Below the pieces are notes generated by a model. It made no database searches. It was given only the letters and a program-made list of their open reading frames with translations, and had not been told where the DNA came from. Of a stretch of 64,000 nucleotides of DNA, positions 27,012 to 35,814 are shown in pieces (position 1 is the stretch's first letter; each line of letters begins with the position of its first letter). The translations under genes and the position numbers were made by a program. This DNA comes from Synechococcales cyanobacterium GL140_1_metabat_312 (GTDB lineage: Bacteria; Cyanobacteriota; Cyanobacteriia; Leptolyngbyales; Leptolyngbyaceae): assembly GCA_025351345.1 (NCBI GenBank), contig JANXWB010000010.1, positions 142,202-206,201 on the forward strand, given 5' to 3'.

Positions 27012-27833
27012 TTATAGAATTGGAGATAGAGGAATAACTTGAACACCAACGTGGGTTTGAACAACTTCGGCATTAATTTTAAACACTTCAGCCAACATTT
27101 CAATCGTCATCACAACATTCGGCGAACCAATGCTGTGGAGCGATCCCGCATTCAATACGGCAATCCGATCGCTATACCGAGTGGCAAGATTGAGTTCATG
27201 CAATACGGTGACGATCGTTAATGATTGATCTTGATTCAATTGTTTGAGCAATTCGAGCAATTCGAGCTGATAATGCACATCTAAATAAGTGGTCGGCTCA
27301 TCGAGTAGCAAAACCTTTGGTTCTTGGGCTAATGCCAATGCCAAGAATGCCCGTTGCCGTTCACCACCTGATAAATCTTCAACATTCCGATCGGAAAATT
27401 TTCCCAATTGCACTTGTTTAATACAGCGATCTACTATGGCATCATCATGAGCCGAGAGATTCCACTGATACCAAGCTTGATGGGGCGATCGTCCAAGTCC
27501 TACTAGTTGTCGAACCGTCAATGCTTGGGGAATGGTTTGATGCTGAGGCAAAAATGCCAGCGTTTGGGCTGTAGCTTGCGGGGTCTGGGTTTGAATTGAT
27601 TTACCATTGAGATAAACGCTGCCGGATGATGGCTTGAGAATTCGGCTAATCAATTTCAAAATTGTTGATTTCCCCGATCCATTTGGCCCGACTAAACTTA
27701 ACCAGCTTCCCGATTCTAAACTCAAATAAAGTCCCTGAATCAAAGGAAACAAGTCGTATCCACCAGAAATACCTTGAATATCTAAAATTGGGGCAGAAAT
27801 AGTAGTAGCAGTAGTAGCTTGGGTCATCATCAC
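27012..27833 (-). CDS. ABC transporter ATPase, FecE/HmuV type
   Basis: The 273-residue ATPase of the iron-chelate uptake class has Walker A GPNGSGKST, the Q-loop LAFLPQHQ, the signature LSGGERQRA, Walker B VLLLDEP and the H-loop H in VLHELN. It drives import through the FecCD-type permease encoded just upstream; the two genes overlap by four bases (ATGA). It is followed by the receptor gene at 14 bases. Confidence 0.93.
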   Translation of the reverse strand: MMMTQATTATTISAPILDIQGISGGYDLFPLIQGLYLSLESGSWLSLVGPNGSGKSTILKLISRILKPSSGSVYLNGKSIQTQTPQATAQTLAFLPQHQTIPQALTVRQLVGLGRSPHQAWYQWNLSAHDDAIVDRCIKQVQLGKFSDRNVEDLSGGERQRAFLALALAQEPKVLLLDEPTTYLDVHYQLELLELLKQLNQDQSLTIVTVLHELNLATRYSDRIAVLNAGSLHSIGSPNVVMTIEMLAEVFKINAEVVQTHVGVQVIPLSPIL

Positions 27834-28849
27834 GCAGTTCCTCGACTTCGACGGTATATCAACCCAACAAAGATAGGCGATCCTAGCAATGCCGTGACTG
27901 CACCAACGGGGAATTCAATGGTTCCTAACCGACACAACAAATCAGCCCCGACCAATACGCAAGCCCCAACCAATGCGCTATAGGGCAAAATTAAACGGTA
28001 GTCACTACCTGCCAAAAGCCTTACTCCATGGGGTACAACCAATCCCACAAAGCCCGTCAATCCAGACATACTCACAGCACTGGCGGCTAATAAACTTGCG
28101 ATCGCACCTAACAAAATTTGCGATCGGACTACAGACATTCCCATGACTGTTGCCATTTCATCACCCAAATTCAATACATTAAGCTGCTGACTAAAGGCAA
28201 TGCCCAGTGCGATCGCAATCAATACATAGGGACCGACTAATCTGACTTCTTCCCAGCCTCTACCATTAAGACTACCAATCAGCCAATTAAGAACAGCCTG
28301 CACCCGGTTTTCTGCGGCAAACAATAGAACTAAAGTTTGAATTGAACCCAAAAATGCACTAATCGCAATTCCGGCTAAAATCAATCTCTCCGTCGTCCGA
28401 ACCTTGCCCATCAAACCAATACCATAAACCAATATAGAAGCCAACATCGCCCCCACCCAAGCACCAACAGGCACCCAAAGTTGCAACCCACCGAGGCTCA
28501 GAAGCAATACGGCCATCAACCCCGCCCCGGACGAAATGCCCAGCACAAATGAATCGGCCAAACTATTACGCAAAATTCCCTGCAAAATGGCGCCCGACAT
28601 CCCCAGCGACGCACCGACCAGAACTCCTGCAATTACTCTAGGAATTCGTAAATCCCATAGAATAGTTTGGTAGACCGGATTGCCCTGACGTAGAAATGCC
28701 GAACTTAGATCACTCAAACTCAGCGCAATTGTTCCTTGAGACATTGCTAATACACAAATCGAGATTAAGACAACAATTAAAGCGATTCCAATAGAACTCG
28801 ATCGGAGTCTTAACCAAATAGGTTTCTGTTGCAATCGGGAAGCTAGCAT
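27830..28849 (-). CDS. ABC transporter permease, FecCD/BtuC family
   Basis: This 339-residue permease has about ten membrane segments. Family signatures are LRIPRVIAGVLVGASLGMSGAILQGILRNSLADSFVLGISSGAG and the cytoplasmic coupling region GLTGFVGLVVPHGVRLLAGSDYR. It forms a homodimeric channel for heme or ferric-siderophore import. It is the first gene of the operon: permease, ATPase, receptor, binding protein, small protein. Confidence 0.93.
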   Translation of the reverse strand: MLASRLQQKPIWLRLRSSSIGIALIVVLISICVLAMSQGTIALSLSDLSSAFLRQGNPVYQTILWDLRIPRVIAGVLVGASLGMSGAILQGILRNSLADSFVLGISSGAGLMAVLLLSLGGLQLWVPVGAWVGAMLASILVYGIGLMGKVRTTERLILAGIAISAFLGSIQTLVLLFAAENRVQAVLNWLIGSLNGRGWEEVRLVGPYVLIAIALGIAFSQQLNVLNLGDEMATVMGMSVVRSQILLGAIASLLAASAVSMSGLTGFVGLVVPHGVRLLAGSDYRLILPYSALVGACVLVGADLLCRLGTIEFPVGAVTALLGSPIFVGLIYRRSRGTA

Positions 28850-28939
28850 GATTCAGATTTTCCTCAAAATATCAAGTCAACAATTAATGTGTTAGAGCAT
28901 GGAATAGCAAATTAAATCATAAGTTAGCACATAAATTAT

Positions 28940-28954
28940 TGAGAGTCAATTTCA
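28940..28954. promoter_or_regulatory. Candidate Fur box at the importer-operon promoter
   Basis: TGAGAGTCAATTTCA matches the 15-bp Fur pattern TGATAATCATTATCA at 11 positions. On the minus strand it covers TTGACT, a -35-like hexamer, with TAACTT 17 bases on, about 90 bases before the permease start. Confidence 0.5.
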
Positions 28955-28970
28955 TTAGTAAACAATAAAA

Positions 28971-29007
28971 TCAAATAAAAACGAGATGCTTACTAGGGGC
29001 ATCTCGT
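28971..29007 (-). terminator. Intrinsic terminator between antenna and importer operons
   Basis: On the minus strand ACGAGATGC (29007-28999) pairs perfectly with GCATCTCGT (28989-28981), followed by TTTTTATTTG. It would end transcripts coming from the Pcb gene and from the candidate promoter at 29146, about 130 bases before the permease start. Confidence 0.85.
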
Positions 29008-29134
29008 CTCAGAATCTGTTTAGGAAGTATTCCGTTCCAACGACACAACGAGTATGTGCTGGTTTCACCCACTTACCATACTAGCTAGAGGTCATGACTC
29101 AAATTCAATGCGACGTCTACTCTTATTGAATTCT
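28976..29134 (-). ncRNA. Candidate small RNA or attenuated leader
   Basis: Downstream of the -10 box at 29146-29141 the minus-strand transcript would contain AGTATG/CATACT around an inner TGG/CCA hairpin (about 29044-29075), a GGAA/TTCC hairpin, and then a terminator. It would be about 155 bases long. It may be an independent Fur-controlled RNA, or a leader of the importer operon whose read-through is regulated. I could not match it to a known RNA family. Confidence 0.4.
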
Positions 29135-29146
29135 ATTATCATTATA
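29128..29146 (-). promoter_or_regulatory. Promoter -10 box overlapping a Fur-box-like sequence
   Basis: The minus-strand sequence TATAATGATAATAGAATTC contains a perfect TATAAT and matches the 19-bp Fur consensus GATAATGATAATCATTATC at 13 positions, including 11 in a row. It lies 50 bases after the Pcb stop codon. The -35 region is weak. Confidence 0.5.
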
Positions 29147-29195
29147 GTAGATTGGTCTTAAAATTAGTCGTATTCACGATTACATTTTGAACTAT

Positions 29196-30323
29196 TTATG
29201 CCGATCGTTCAGATTTAGATTTAGATTCAGAAGTATCGACATCAGCATTAATTCCTGATTCTGTTTTTATGGCCACCACTACGATCGGCTCCTCAGCAAT
29301 CACAGGACGAGGAACCGGAATCATCATTTGCCAATTCCACTCCGCATAAACCTGCTCCAATAATTCACCACTCCGCACTCGGTATGTATGCCAGAGATGA
29401 CCGACTAATGCGATCGTTGCGACCAACAGTTGACCATTAGCCAACCCCAAGGTGTCATCACCATAGAGTTCAGTCGGATACGCTAATGAATTGTGACTTG
29501 CAAAAGCAGCGGAAAGAAAGCCCATAAAAGCCAAACCCCCGAGACTATAAGACAACAACGCTTCACCACTCACTTGCAATACTCGCCGCGCCCAAGGCAA
29601 CATCGGAACCAGAATATGCCAAATGCCGCCCGCCAACAGCACAATTCCAATCCACAAATGCCCACCGACAATATCTTCTAAATTATCAACCGCCGCTAAT
29701 CCCCATTGACTGTAGCCCGTTGGTGTTTGTCCAGCCAAATACCCAAAAATCACAACAGGATTAACAGTCGGCTGACGGACCACTCGGACCATATGACTCA
29801 CGCCATCATACAAACCACCACCATCAGTCGCTTTCCAATACAATGCGATCGCCCCTAATCCCAAAAATAATAAATGATGGCCTAAAATCAATCCCAATCT
29901 ACGCGGATCTTGCCAATTAATATGAAACATTTTCGATCGGCCCGATCCTTTACTTAAATCTGCCGGACCTTTGACAATATGATAAAGCCCACCTGCGGCC
30001 AACACTGCTGATGAAACTAAATGCAATGCCGCAATCACTAAATATGGATAGGCATCAACAATAGTTCCACCCGGCCCGACCCCGAAGCCCAAAGTCGCAA
30101 TGTGGGGCAACACTGTCATATGTTGTTCCCCCAATGGCACACCCAATTGCAATCGCTGAAGCTCACTCAATGTAGTACTTCCAGCCCACAGCACAATTAA
30201 TGCTGCATGAGCTAAATGCGCACCTAATAGCAATCCAGAATACCGAACCAATCGAGCATTCCCAATTAGCCATTCATACTTTTTATTATGTTCAACGTAT
30301 GTTTTTGCAACAGATACAGTCAT
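29196..30323 (-). CDS. Chlorophyll-binding antenna protein, IsiA/Pcb (CP43-like) family
   Basis: The 375-residue thylakoid protein has six membrane segments like CP43 but lacks the large lumenal loop. Family features are NARLVRYSGLLLGAHLAHAALIVLWAG, LPHIATLGFGVGPGG, HLVSSAVLAAGGLYH, the [13 protein letters not shown] helix, [15 protein letters not shown] and GEALLSYSLGGLAFMG, with many His ligands for chlorophyll. It diverges from the canonical isiA at 33 kb and has an acidic, hydrophilic tail of about 40 residues (ESKSKSERSA end). The start is taken as ATG at 30323. It is the last gene of the antenna operon. Confidence 0.88.
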   Translation of the reverse strand: MTVSVAKTYVEHNKKYEWLIGNARLVRYSGLLLGAHLAHAALIVLWAGSTTLSELQRLQLGVPLGEQHMTVLPHIATLGFGVGPGGTIVDAYPYLVIAALHLVSSAVLAAGGLYHIVKGPADLSKGSGRSKMFHINWQDPRRLGLILGHHLLFLGLGAIALYWKATDGGGLYDGVSHMVRVVRQPTVNPVVIFGYLAGQTPTGYSQWGLAAVDNLEDIVGGHLWIGIVLLAGGIWHILVPMLPWARRVLQVSGEALLSYSLGGLAFMGFLSAAFASHNSLAYPTELYGDDTLGLANGQLLVATIALVGHLWHTYRVRSGELLEQVYAEWNWQMMIPVPRPVIAEEPIVVVAIKTESGINADVDTSESKSKSERSA

Positions 30324-30370
30324 GATTAATTCCCAAAACAACAGCAGTTCGTCAATCTATTTCAGTAAAT

Positions 30371-31888
30371 CTATTTCAGCAATGTCAAATGTGTTATGAA
30401 TTCATGGGCAAAGAATGCACCCCCACAGCCACCCACTAAGAAACTCAATGAGAACTGATTCCAGCTACTGACGGTTTGTAATGTTTCTGGCAATTGCAAT
30501 GAATCTAAAGTGACTGTCGCCGATCGTAGTTGTAATGGCCGATCGAACGTCACACGACCATACAAACTCATAAACACCGATGCAATCACAACCGCACCAC
30601 AAGCCCCCAATAATCCGACTAATGCAGCCTGATCGCTATCACGCATTGGCCCAAGCTTCAAGAATGGTCCAATCAACCAATATCCATGAGCCATTCCTAC
30701 TTCCAGCCCCCGCCGCAATGGCGAAAGTCCCGATCGAAAGATTGGTAAACCCGATAAAAAGTCCCGGCTAAAACTCAATGAATTTAATGGTGTAGACAAA
30801 TTTCCAACAAATTCCGCATTACCCAACATCACCGCATTTACCGCCCGATCGTCTGTATTCGAGTAGGCAAATCCAATTCCAACGTTTGCAGCCCTAGCTT
30901 GAATTGCGTGCCAAATATGTCCAAATAACAACAACACAGCAAACGCACCATGCACCGTATGCAACCAGCCGCGTGCTGATACCGATCCATCAATATTGTA
31001 CAAACTATTTAAAGGTCCATAGAATACTTCAGGATACATAGTGCCATTGACAACGACAAAGTATGAAACCAATGCACCCATATAAGCCAGCCCCGCAAGA
31101 CTATAGGACAAATAAGCTTCACCGGAATACACCAATACTTTTTTAGCCCAAGCCAATGGCTCCGTTGCACAATGCCAAATGCCACCCAGAATACACAGCG
31201 TCCCGACCCACATATGGCCGCCGACGATATCTTCTAAATTATCAACCGCAGCCATTCCCGACCAACCATGCTCACCGACCAAATATCCAAATATTCGCAA
31301 GGGGTCGATCGTTGGACTGGTGATAATTCGTACATCACCGCCATTAGCTAACGCAGAATCAAATAATCCACCAAAGAACATCGCCTTAAATACCAACAAC
31401 CAAGCCCCAATGCCCAGCAATGTTAAATGAATGCCCAAGATCGTTGTCATCTTGCGCGCATCTTCCCAACGATAGCTAAAGAATCCAGGGAAATCTTCTT
31501 TTTCCTTCAGTTTTGCTTCACCTTTCAGTGCATGAAACATTCCACCCGCACCCAATACAGCAGATGAAATCAAATGTAATACGCCAATCAAGAAGTACGG
31601 ATAGGTATTGATCACCATTCCGCCTGCACCAACTCCAATACCCAAACTCGCTAAATGGGGCAATAAAATAAGTCCCTGTTCAGCCATGGGTCGCGTGCTA
31701 TCTAAATTTGATAATTCAAACAGGGTCGTGCCTCCTGCCCACAATACAATCAATCCCGAATGGGCCACATGCGCTCCCAACAGTCGCCCAGACAAATTGG
31801 TAAGACGTGCATTCCCAGCCCACCAAGGAAATTTACGATCGGGGGCGATCGGTATAGACTTTGGTTTTGATAATACAGATGTAGTCAT
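30371..31888 (-). CDS. IsiA/Pcb antenna fused to a PsaL-like domain
   Basis: The 505-residue thylakoid protein has two parts. Residues 1 to about 345 are a complete six-helix CP43-like chlorophyll antenna ([35 protein letters not shown]). Residues about 360-505 match photosystem I subunit PsaL, including [40 protein letters not shown] and two or three membrane helices. Such fusions are known among cyanobacterial IsiA relatives and may replace PsaL so that the antenna docks directly in the photosystem I monomer. It lies 40 bases after the small gene in the operon. Confidence 0.92.
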   Translation of the reverse strand: MTTSVLSKPKSIPIAPDRKFPWWAGNARLTNLSGRLLGAHVAHSGLIVLWAGGTTLFELSNLDSTRPMAEQGLILLPHLASLGIGVGAGGMVINTYPYFLIGVLHLISSAVLGAGGMFHALKGEAKLKEKEDFPGFFSYRWEDARKMTTILGIHLTLLGIGAWLLVFKAMFFGGLFDSALANGGDVRIITSPTIDPLRIFGYLVGEHGWSGMAAVDNLEDIVGGHMWVGTLCILGGIWHCATEPLAWAKKVLVYSGEAYLSYSLAGLAYMGALVSYFVVVNGTMYPEVFYGPLNSLYNIDGSVSARGWLHTVHGAFAVLLLFGHIWHAIQARAANVGIGFAYSNTDDRAVNAVMLGNAEFVGNLSTPLNSLSFSRDFLSGLPIFRSGLSPLRRGLEVGMAHGYWLIGPFLKLGPMRDSDQAALVGLLGACGAVVIASVFMSLYGRVTFDRPLQLRSATVTLDSLQLPETLQTVSSWNQFSLSFLVGGCGGAFFAHEFITHLTLLK

Positions 31889-31928
31889 GAAATCTCTCCT
31901 AGTTCTAATAGTGACTCTGATATTGACT

Positions 31929-32171
31929 CTAATGTTGATGATCGAGCTGACGAATTAGCATGGCTCGACGCAAGATTTGAGGCCCGACCTCCGGCGGATA
32001 ATAACGCTCCAAATAAAGCCACCAGCCTGTTTTCGCTTGCAAATAATCATGCGTTGCCATCCCTAAATATTTGGCTGTCTTCGCGACATCACGGTACTCC
32101 CAACCAAACTGTTCACAAAGCGATCGTTGACTCACGCTCGGCAAACTTACTAACTCAAAACTATCAATCAT
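31929..32171 (-). CDS. Small protein in the antenna operon, paralogue of 23505-23723
   Basis: The 80-residue soluble protein starts [20 protein letters not shown] and is preceded by AGGAG at seven bases. Its core is shared with the 72-residue protein at 23.5 kb: LCE, a G, AK, T-D-L, KTG and Y-P at the same spacing. The pattern suggests a short helical, possibly DNA- or protein-binding fold, ending in an Arg/His tail (RQLDHQH). It is second in the operon, between the Cys-rich membrane protein and the CP43-PsaL fusion. Function unknown. Confidence 0.72.
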   Translation of the reverse strand: MIDSFELVSLPSVSQRSLCEQFGWEYRDVAKTAKYLGMATHDYLQAKTGWWLYLERYYPPEVGPQILRRAMLIRQLDHQH

Positions 32172-32225
32172 AAAGTACTCCTAAATATTGAGTATTTGTA
32201 ACCATTGAATGCTGCGGCTAAACAT

Positions 32226-32627
32226 CTAAAAATCTGAATAAAGCATTGGAATTCCCTCATCTTTCGATAGACTAAAATTTGTTTGGGAACTTACTTCAAT
32301 GCTGGATTGAACCCTTACTTGAATCTTAGGGAGATTGACTTTAGTGTGGAAATATTTCCAAATTTCTTTAGGGATTGGATTCTCAAAGCGAGGACGTTTA
32401 CGTGTCACAACTTCAAAATCTCGACAATCGATCGCCTGCTCTGTCAATGCATCGCAAGGTCGTACTGTACATTTGAGATTGTAGTCACCTGTAAAATATA
32501 CACAGCGAGAACAAGGAACCTGATGCATTCGACGCAATTGCTTCCAACCTTCGACAGAAGCAACTCCCAAACTACAAACAAAGCCCACCACCAAACCCCA
32601 AGCAATAAGACTCAAAATGATTGTCAT
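32226..32627 (-). CDS. Cys-rich single-pass membrane protein heading the antenna operon
   Basis: The 133-residue protein has one N-terminal membrane segment (ILSLIAWGLVVGFVCSLGVA) followed by a soluble domain with five spaced Cys: CSRC, then LKCTVRPCDALTEQAIDCRDFE. A basic-proline segment follows (TRKRPRFENPIP). The Cys spacing suggests metal, Fe-S or disulfide chemistry. A frameshifted homologue lies at 50947-51317. It is the promoter-proximal gene of the Pcb operon, with a Fur-like box 50 bases upstream. I do not recognise the family. Confidence 0.7.
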   Translation of the reverse strand: MTIILSLIAWGLVVGFVCSLGVASVEGWKQLRRMHQVPCSRCVYFTGDYNLKCTVRPCDALTEQAIDCRDFEVVTRKRPRFENPIPKEIWKYFHTKVNLPKIQVRVQSSIEVSSQTNFSLSKDEGIPMLYSDF

Positions 32628-32676
32628 GCGATCGATGCTCTTTCAGGGATGAATATACGGAAACCATAGAACAAAA

Positions 32677-32691
32677 TGAGAATAACTGTCA
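32677..32691. promoter_or_regulatory. Candidate Fur box, divergent antenna locus
   Basis: TGAGAATAACTGTCA fits the 7-1-7 Fur pattern TGAnAAT-n-ATTnTCA with one mismatch at the constrained positions. It lies 50 bases before the start of the minus-strand operon. This is the best Fur-like match in the window. Confidence 0.6.
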
Positions 32692-32829
32692 ATAAATTTG
32701 CAATTGTGTCTTGAGATACAAGTTAAAAATTGGATGCGATCGGACCTCGAAGACAAGTTCAATTAACACAAACAACTGCTAAATAAGGGTTTTAGCTTTA
32801 CATCAAGTTTCTCTGACACAAAAGTTAAC

Positions 32830-32857
32830 TTGATCTATTTGAGAATCTTTGTAGATT
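32830..32857 (+). promoter_or_regulatory. Candidate isiA promoter
   Basis: TTGATC, a 16-base spacer and TAGATT form a plausible sigma-70 promoter about 100 bases before isiA. The spacer contains TGAGAATCTTTG, half of a Fur-like site. Confidence 0.5.
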
Positions 32858-32956
32858 AGATGCAGCGAAGTAATTGAGTCTTAATTTCAGTAACGAAGTT
32901 GAAACCTTACCTCGCAAGACATTCGATCGGTTTATGTTGCAGTTCTGGAGGACATA

Positions 32957-33982
32957 ATGCAAAGCTACGGAAACAGTGCTGTGAAATATGGATGGTGGGC
33001 TGGAAACTCCCGCTTCGCCGATATGTCAGGCTTATTCATCGCAGCCCATGTCGGACAAGCGGCCTTAACCACAATGTGGGCTGGCGGATTTACGTTATTT
33101 GAACTATCGCGCTTTGACCCAACGATCGCCATGGGTGAGCAAGGTTTAATTTTAATGCCCCATTTAGCCACACTTGGCATTGGAGTCGGTGATAACGGTG
33201 TAGTAACCAATACCTACGCAATGTTTGTCGTCGGGGTTGTGCATCTTATTTCGTCAGCCGTTCTCGGTGCAGGAGCGCTCTTTCATACTTTCAAAGCACC
33301 TGCAAGTCTCAGCGATGCAACGGGCCGTGCAAAGAAGTTTGACTTTAAATGGGAGGACCCAAAAAAGCTTGGATTCATTCTCGGACATCATTTGTTGTTC
33401 TTGGGTGCTGGCGCATTGCTATTTGCATGGTATGCCACCAACATTGGAATTTATGATGCGGCCTCTAAAACGGTTCGCATTGTCACCAATCCAACATTGG
33501 ATCCCTTGGTTATTTATGGCTATCAAACTCACTTCGCCAGCGTAGATAACCTTGAAGATATTGTCGGTGGACATATTTTTGTCGGCTTGATGCTAATTGG
33601 GGGCGGAGTATGGCACATTTTGATTCCTCCATTGGGTTGGGCGAAGAAAGTATTGTCATTCTCGGGTGAGGCGATTCTGTCCTATTCACTCGGCGGCATT
33701 GCGTTAGCGGGTTTCGTAGCTGCATACTTCTGCGCTGTGAACACCATGGCCTATCCAACTGAATTCTACGGCGCACCGTTGGATATCAAATTTGGAGTTG
33801 TGCCTTACTTTGCAGATAGCGTCACTCTGGCATTAGGCAAGCATTCGTCTCGCGCATGGTTGGCCAATACTCAGTTCTTCTTGGCATTCTTCTTCTTACA
33901 AGGCCATCTCTGGCACGCACTGCGCTCCATAGGATTCGATTTCCGTCGGGTCGAGCAGGCGTTGAGTTCAGTTGAGAGCTAG
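32957..33982 (+). CDS. isiA: Iron-stress-induced chlorophyll-binding protein IsiA
   Basis: The 341-residue, six-helix CP43-like antenna forms rings around photosystem I under iron limitation. It is of canonical length. Signatures are [91 protein letters not shown] and [20 protein letters not shown]. Of the three antenna genes in the window this is the only one with the full typical IsiA start and end. GGAGG lies five bases before the ATG. It is followed by a strong terminator, so it is monocistronic and separated from isiB-isiC. Confidence 0.96.
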   Translation: MQSYGNSAVKYGWWAGNSRFADMSGLFIAAHVGQAALTTMWAGGFTLFELSRFDPTIAMGEQGLILMPHLATLGIGVGDNGVVTNTYAMFVVGVVHLISSAVLGAGALFHTFKAPASLSDATGRAKKFDFKWEDPKKLGFILGHHLLFLGAGALLFAWYATNIGIYDAASKTVRIVTNPTLDPLVIYGYQTHFASVDNLEDIVGGHIFVGLMLIGGGVWHILIPPLGWAKKVLSFSGEAILSYSLGGIALAGFVAAYFCAVNTMAYPTEFYGAPLDIKFGVVPYFADSVTLALGKHSSRAWLANTQFFLAFFFLQGHLWHALRSIGFDFRRVEQALSSVES

Positions 33983-34055
33983 AAGTTTGAGAGATAGAGT
34001 TTTAAGATTCTAGATTTGACCGTTGAAGACATGTTAAAGGATTGACTTCAGATCA

Positions 34056-34095
34056 AAGTTGAGAGATTTAAACTGTCTCTCAACTTTTTATTTTT
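34056..34095 (+). terminator. Intrinsic terminator of isiA
   Basis: AAGTTGAGAGA (34056-34066) pairs perfectly with TCTCTCAACTT (34076-34086), followed by TTTATTTTT. The loop has 9 bases. Confidence 0.9.
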
Positions 34096-34169
34096 CAAAT
34101 TGTTTTCTGAGCAAATAGAGAAGGTTTATACTGGAAGTGTGTATTCAAGTTTTACTATCTGGAAAGCAT

Positions 34170-34694
34170 ATGGAAAGGCAGCGGATCACGGCGTTACAAG
34201 ATATCTTCAGTTCTAGACTCGATACCCTAAGTCATCTTTTAAACATAGTAGAGAACCATTTCGCTGAAAACACTGAGTCTCTGTTACAGCGACGCATCGC
34301 ACCGGATATGCTCCCTTTTGGTACACAAATTGCGTTTACCTGTAACCAACCTCGTAATTTTGCATTATGGTGTTTAGGAGAATTAGAAAGTAATTTAAAT
34401 CCTGAAGTTGGATCTTTAGCAGAAGCCCGTAGTTATATTTTATCAACTAAAGACTTGTTGAATAAGATTACGATCGATGACACAAAGCTCTCAGAAGTCA
34501 AACGTATTAATGCTGAGCAAGGGGCATACATTGAACTATCTGGATTCTCATATGTTGATGATTTTTTGATGCCAAATTTCTATTTCCATCTCACAACAGC
34601 CTACGACATTTTACGAATGGCAGAAGCTCCGATCGGTAAACGGGATTTTATGTTACATCTAGTCCCTTTGATTAAACTAGACGGTACTCATTAA
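34170..34694 (+). CDS. DUF1993-family protein
   Basis: The 174-residue helical protein fits the DUF1993 family (a DinB-like four-helix bundle): a long first helix, MLPFGTQIAFTCNQPRNFAL, and the C-terminal signature FYFHLTTAYDILRMAEAPIGKRDFM. The biochemical role is unknown. ATG at 34170 is preferred to GTG at 34137 because GGAAAG precedes it and the domain starts there. Its stop overlaps the next ATG (TAATG), so the two genes are coupled. Confidence 0.75.
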   Translation: MERQRITALQDIFSSRLDTLSHLLNIVENHFAENTESLLQRRIAPDMLPFGTQIAFTCNQPRNFALWCLGELESNLNPEVGSLAEARSYILSTKDLLNKITIDDTKLSEVKRINAEQGAYIELSGFSYVDDFLMPNFYFHLTTAYDILRMAEAPIGKRDFMLHLVPLIKLDGTH

Positions 34695-35347
34695 TGGTTA
34701 GCACCTTACCGACTCCTCAACAACTCATCACAACAGATGCCTGGATCTCTGCGACTTGGGACGAGTTTTTAGTGGCATCTGAAGATTCAGAACAAACCCA
34801 TGCTCGCTGTTATTACGATCTAGGATTGATGAGGATTGAGACTATGCCTACTGGATCGGCTCATGCACAAGATAATGCATTACTTGCGACTACGATCGGT
34901 TTTTATGGCGCAATGAAGAATTTTTCATTTGTCTCATTTGTTAATGGTAGTTTTCGGAAATCTGGAGAGCGTGAGTGTCAGCCGGATTTAGCCTATTACA
35001 TTGATTCTGAAGTTCAACGTCCTACCAAGAACAATCAGCCTATTGATGTTGAAGTTTGGGGTGCGCCAACGTTAGCGATCGAAATCTCGTCAACGACCCT
35101 GAGTGATGATCTGGGCGGTAAGCGCTTATTGTATGAACGGCTGGGAGTAGGCGAGTATTGGGTTGTAAATGTTAAGGCCGCAAAGATCATTGCATTTGAA
35201 GTTGCGAATGGTGGCAGTCGGCAAATTCAGACTTCCTTGGTATTGCCAGGATTGCCCATGGGGCTTGTAGAAGAGGTGTTACAAAGGAGTCAGACGGATG
35301 ATGATGGGGCTGTGAGTCGTTGGTTAATTCAACAATTTAGCGCTTAG
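34694..35347 (+). CDS. Uma2-family (DUF820) putative restriction-like nuclease
   Basis: The 217-residue protein belongs to the large cyanobacterial Uma2 family with a PD-(D/E)xK nuclease fold. Motifs are ECQPDLAYYI (catalytic Asp), LAIEISSTTLSDDLGGK (Glu-x-Ser in place of ExK) and YERLGVGEYWVVNVK. Members occur in many copies per genome and their role is unsettled. The gene is intact and overlaps the upstream gene by one base. Confidence 0.85.
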   Translation: MVSTLPTPQQLITTDAWISATWDEFLVASEDSEQTHARCYYDLGLMRIETMPTGSAHAQDNALLATTIGFYGAMKNFSFVSFVNGSFRKSGERECQPDLAYYIDSEVQRPTKNNQPIDVEVWGAPTLAIEISSTTLSDDLGGKRLLYERLGVGEYWVVNVKAAKIIAFEVANGGSRQIQTSLVLPGLPMGLVEEVLQRSQTDDDGAVSRWLIQQFSA

Positions 35348-35425
35348 AAATGAGGATTGTGTAATATCCGGTTTCTCTGGTTCCGTGAAACGCACGATTC
35401 TCAATAATGCTATAGTGACAACGAT

Positions 35426-35552
35426 ATTGGTTCTAGTTGGGAAGCAGCCACTAGAGGAAACGGGGAAAGTTTGGTGAAAATCCATCGCTGTCCCGCAACT
35501 GTGAAAGGAAGTCGATCGCTTCCTAAGCCAGGATGCCCGCCAATCACAACTC
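35426..35552 (+). ncRNA. Cobalamin (B12) riboswitch
   Basis: The region carries the class consensus: GGGAAGCAGCCACTAG, a GGTGAAAATCC block, GCTGTCCCGCAACTGTGA and AGCCAGGATGCCCGCC. These form the conserved core and B12 box of the adenosylcobalamin aptamer. It ends about 30 bases before the cbtB start, so B12 should repress expression of the three genes downstream. A -10-like TATAGT is at 35411-35416. Confidence 0.93.
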
Positions 35553-35581
35553 TTCACATATTATTATCTGCGAGGTACAGA

Positions 35582-35773
35582 ATGACAACTCAAACACAAT
35601 CTTCTTTCGGGCAAAAGGCAATCAGCCTAACCCTTTCGACCGCTGGCCAGTCAGCACTTTACTTATCATTGTCTGGACTGATTCTATGGACTGTCTATTT
35701 CACGACCTATCCTGCCATTCATGACAAAGTTCATTCCTTGCGCCACCATACAGCAGCCGTTGCCTGCCATTAA
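35582..35773 (+). CDS. cbtB: Cobalt transporter subunit CbtB
   Basis: The 63-residue protein has one membrane segment (LYLSLSGLILWTVYFTTY) and the His-rich end typical of CbtB: AIHDKVHSLRHHTAAVACH. CbtB works with CbtA in proposed cobalt import and is usually controlled by B12 riboswitches, as here. No CbtA-like gene is seen; the next gene is a different membrane protein. Confidence 0.85.
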   Translation: MTTQTQSSFGQKAISLTLSTAGQSALYLSLSGLILWTVYFTTYPAIHDKVHSLRHHTAAVACH

Positions 35774-35814
35774 AGTCTGACGCTTGTTTTTGTTCTTAAT
35801 ACTAATTCGGAATT

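Larger units (their letters stand above)
32628..32956. promoter_or_regulatory. Divergent control region between the antenna operon and isiA
   Basis: This gap of about 330 bases holds a Fur-like box near the left operon (32677-32691) and a promoter for isiA (32830-32857), and gives isiA a leader of about 90-100 bases. No coding frame is convincing. Confidence 0.5.
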
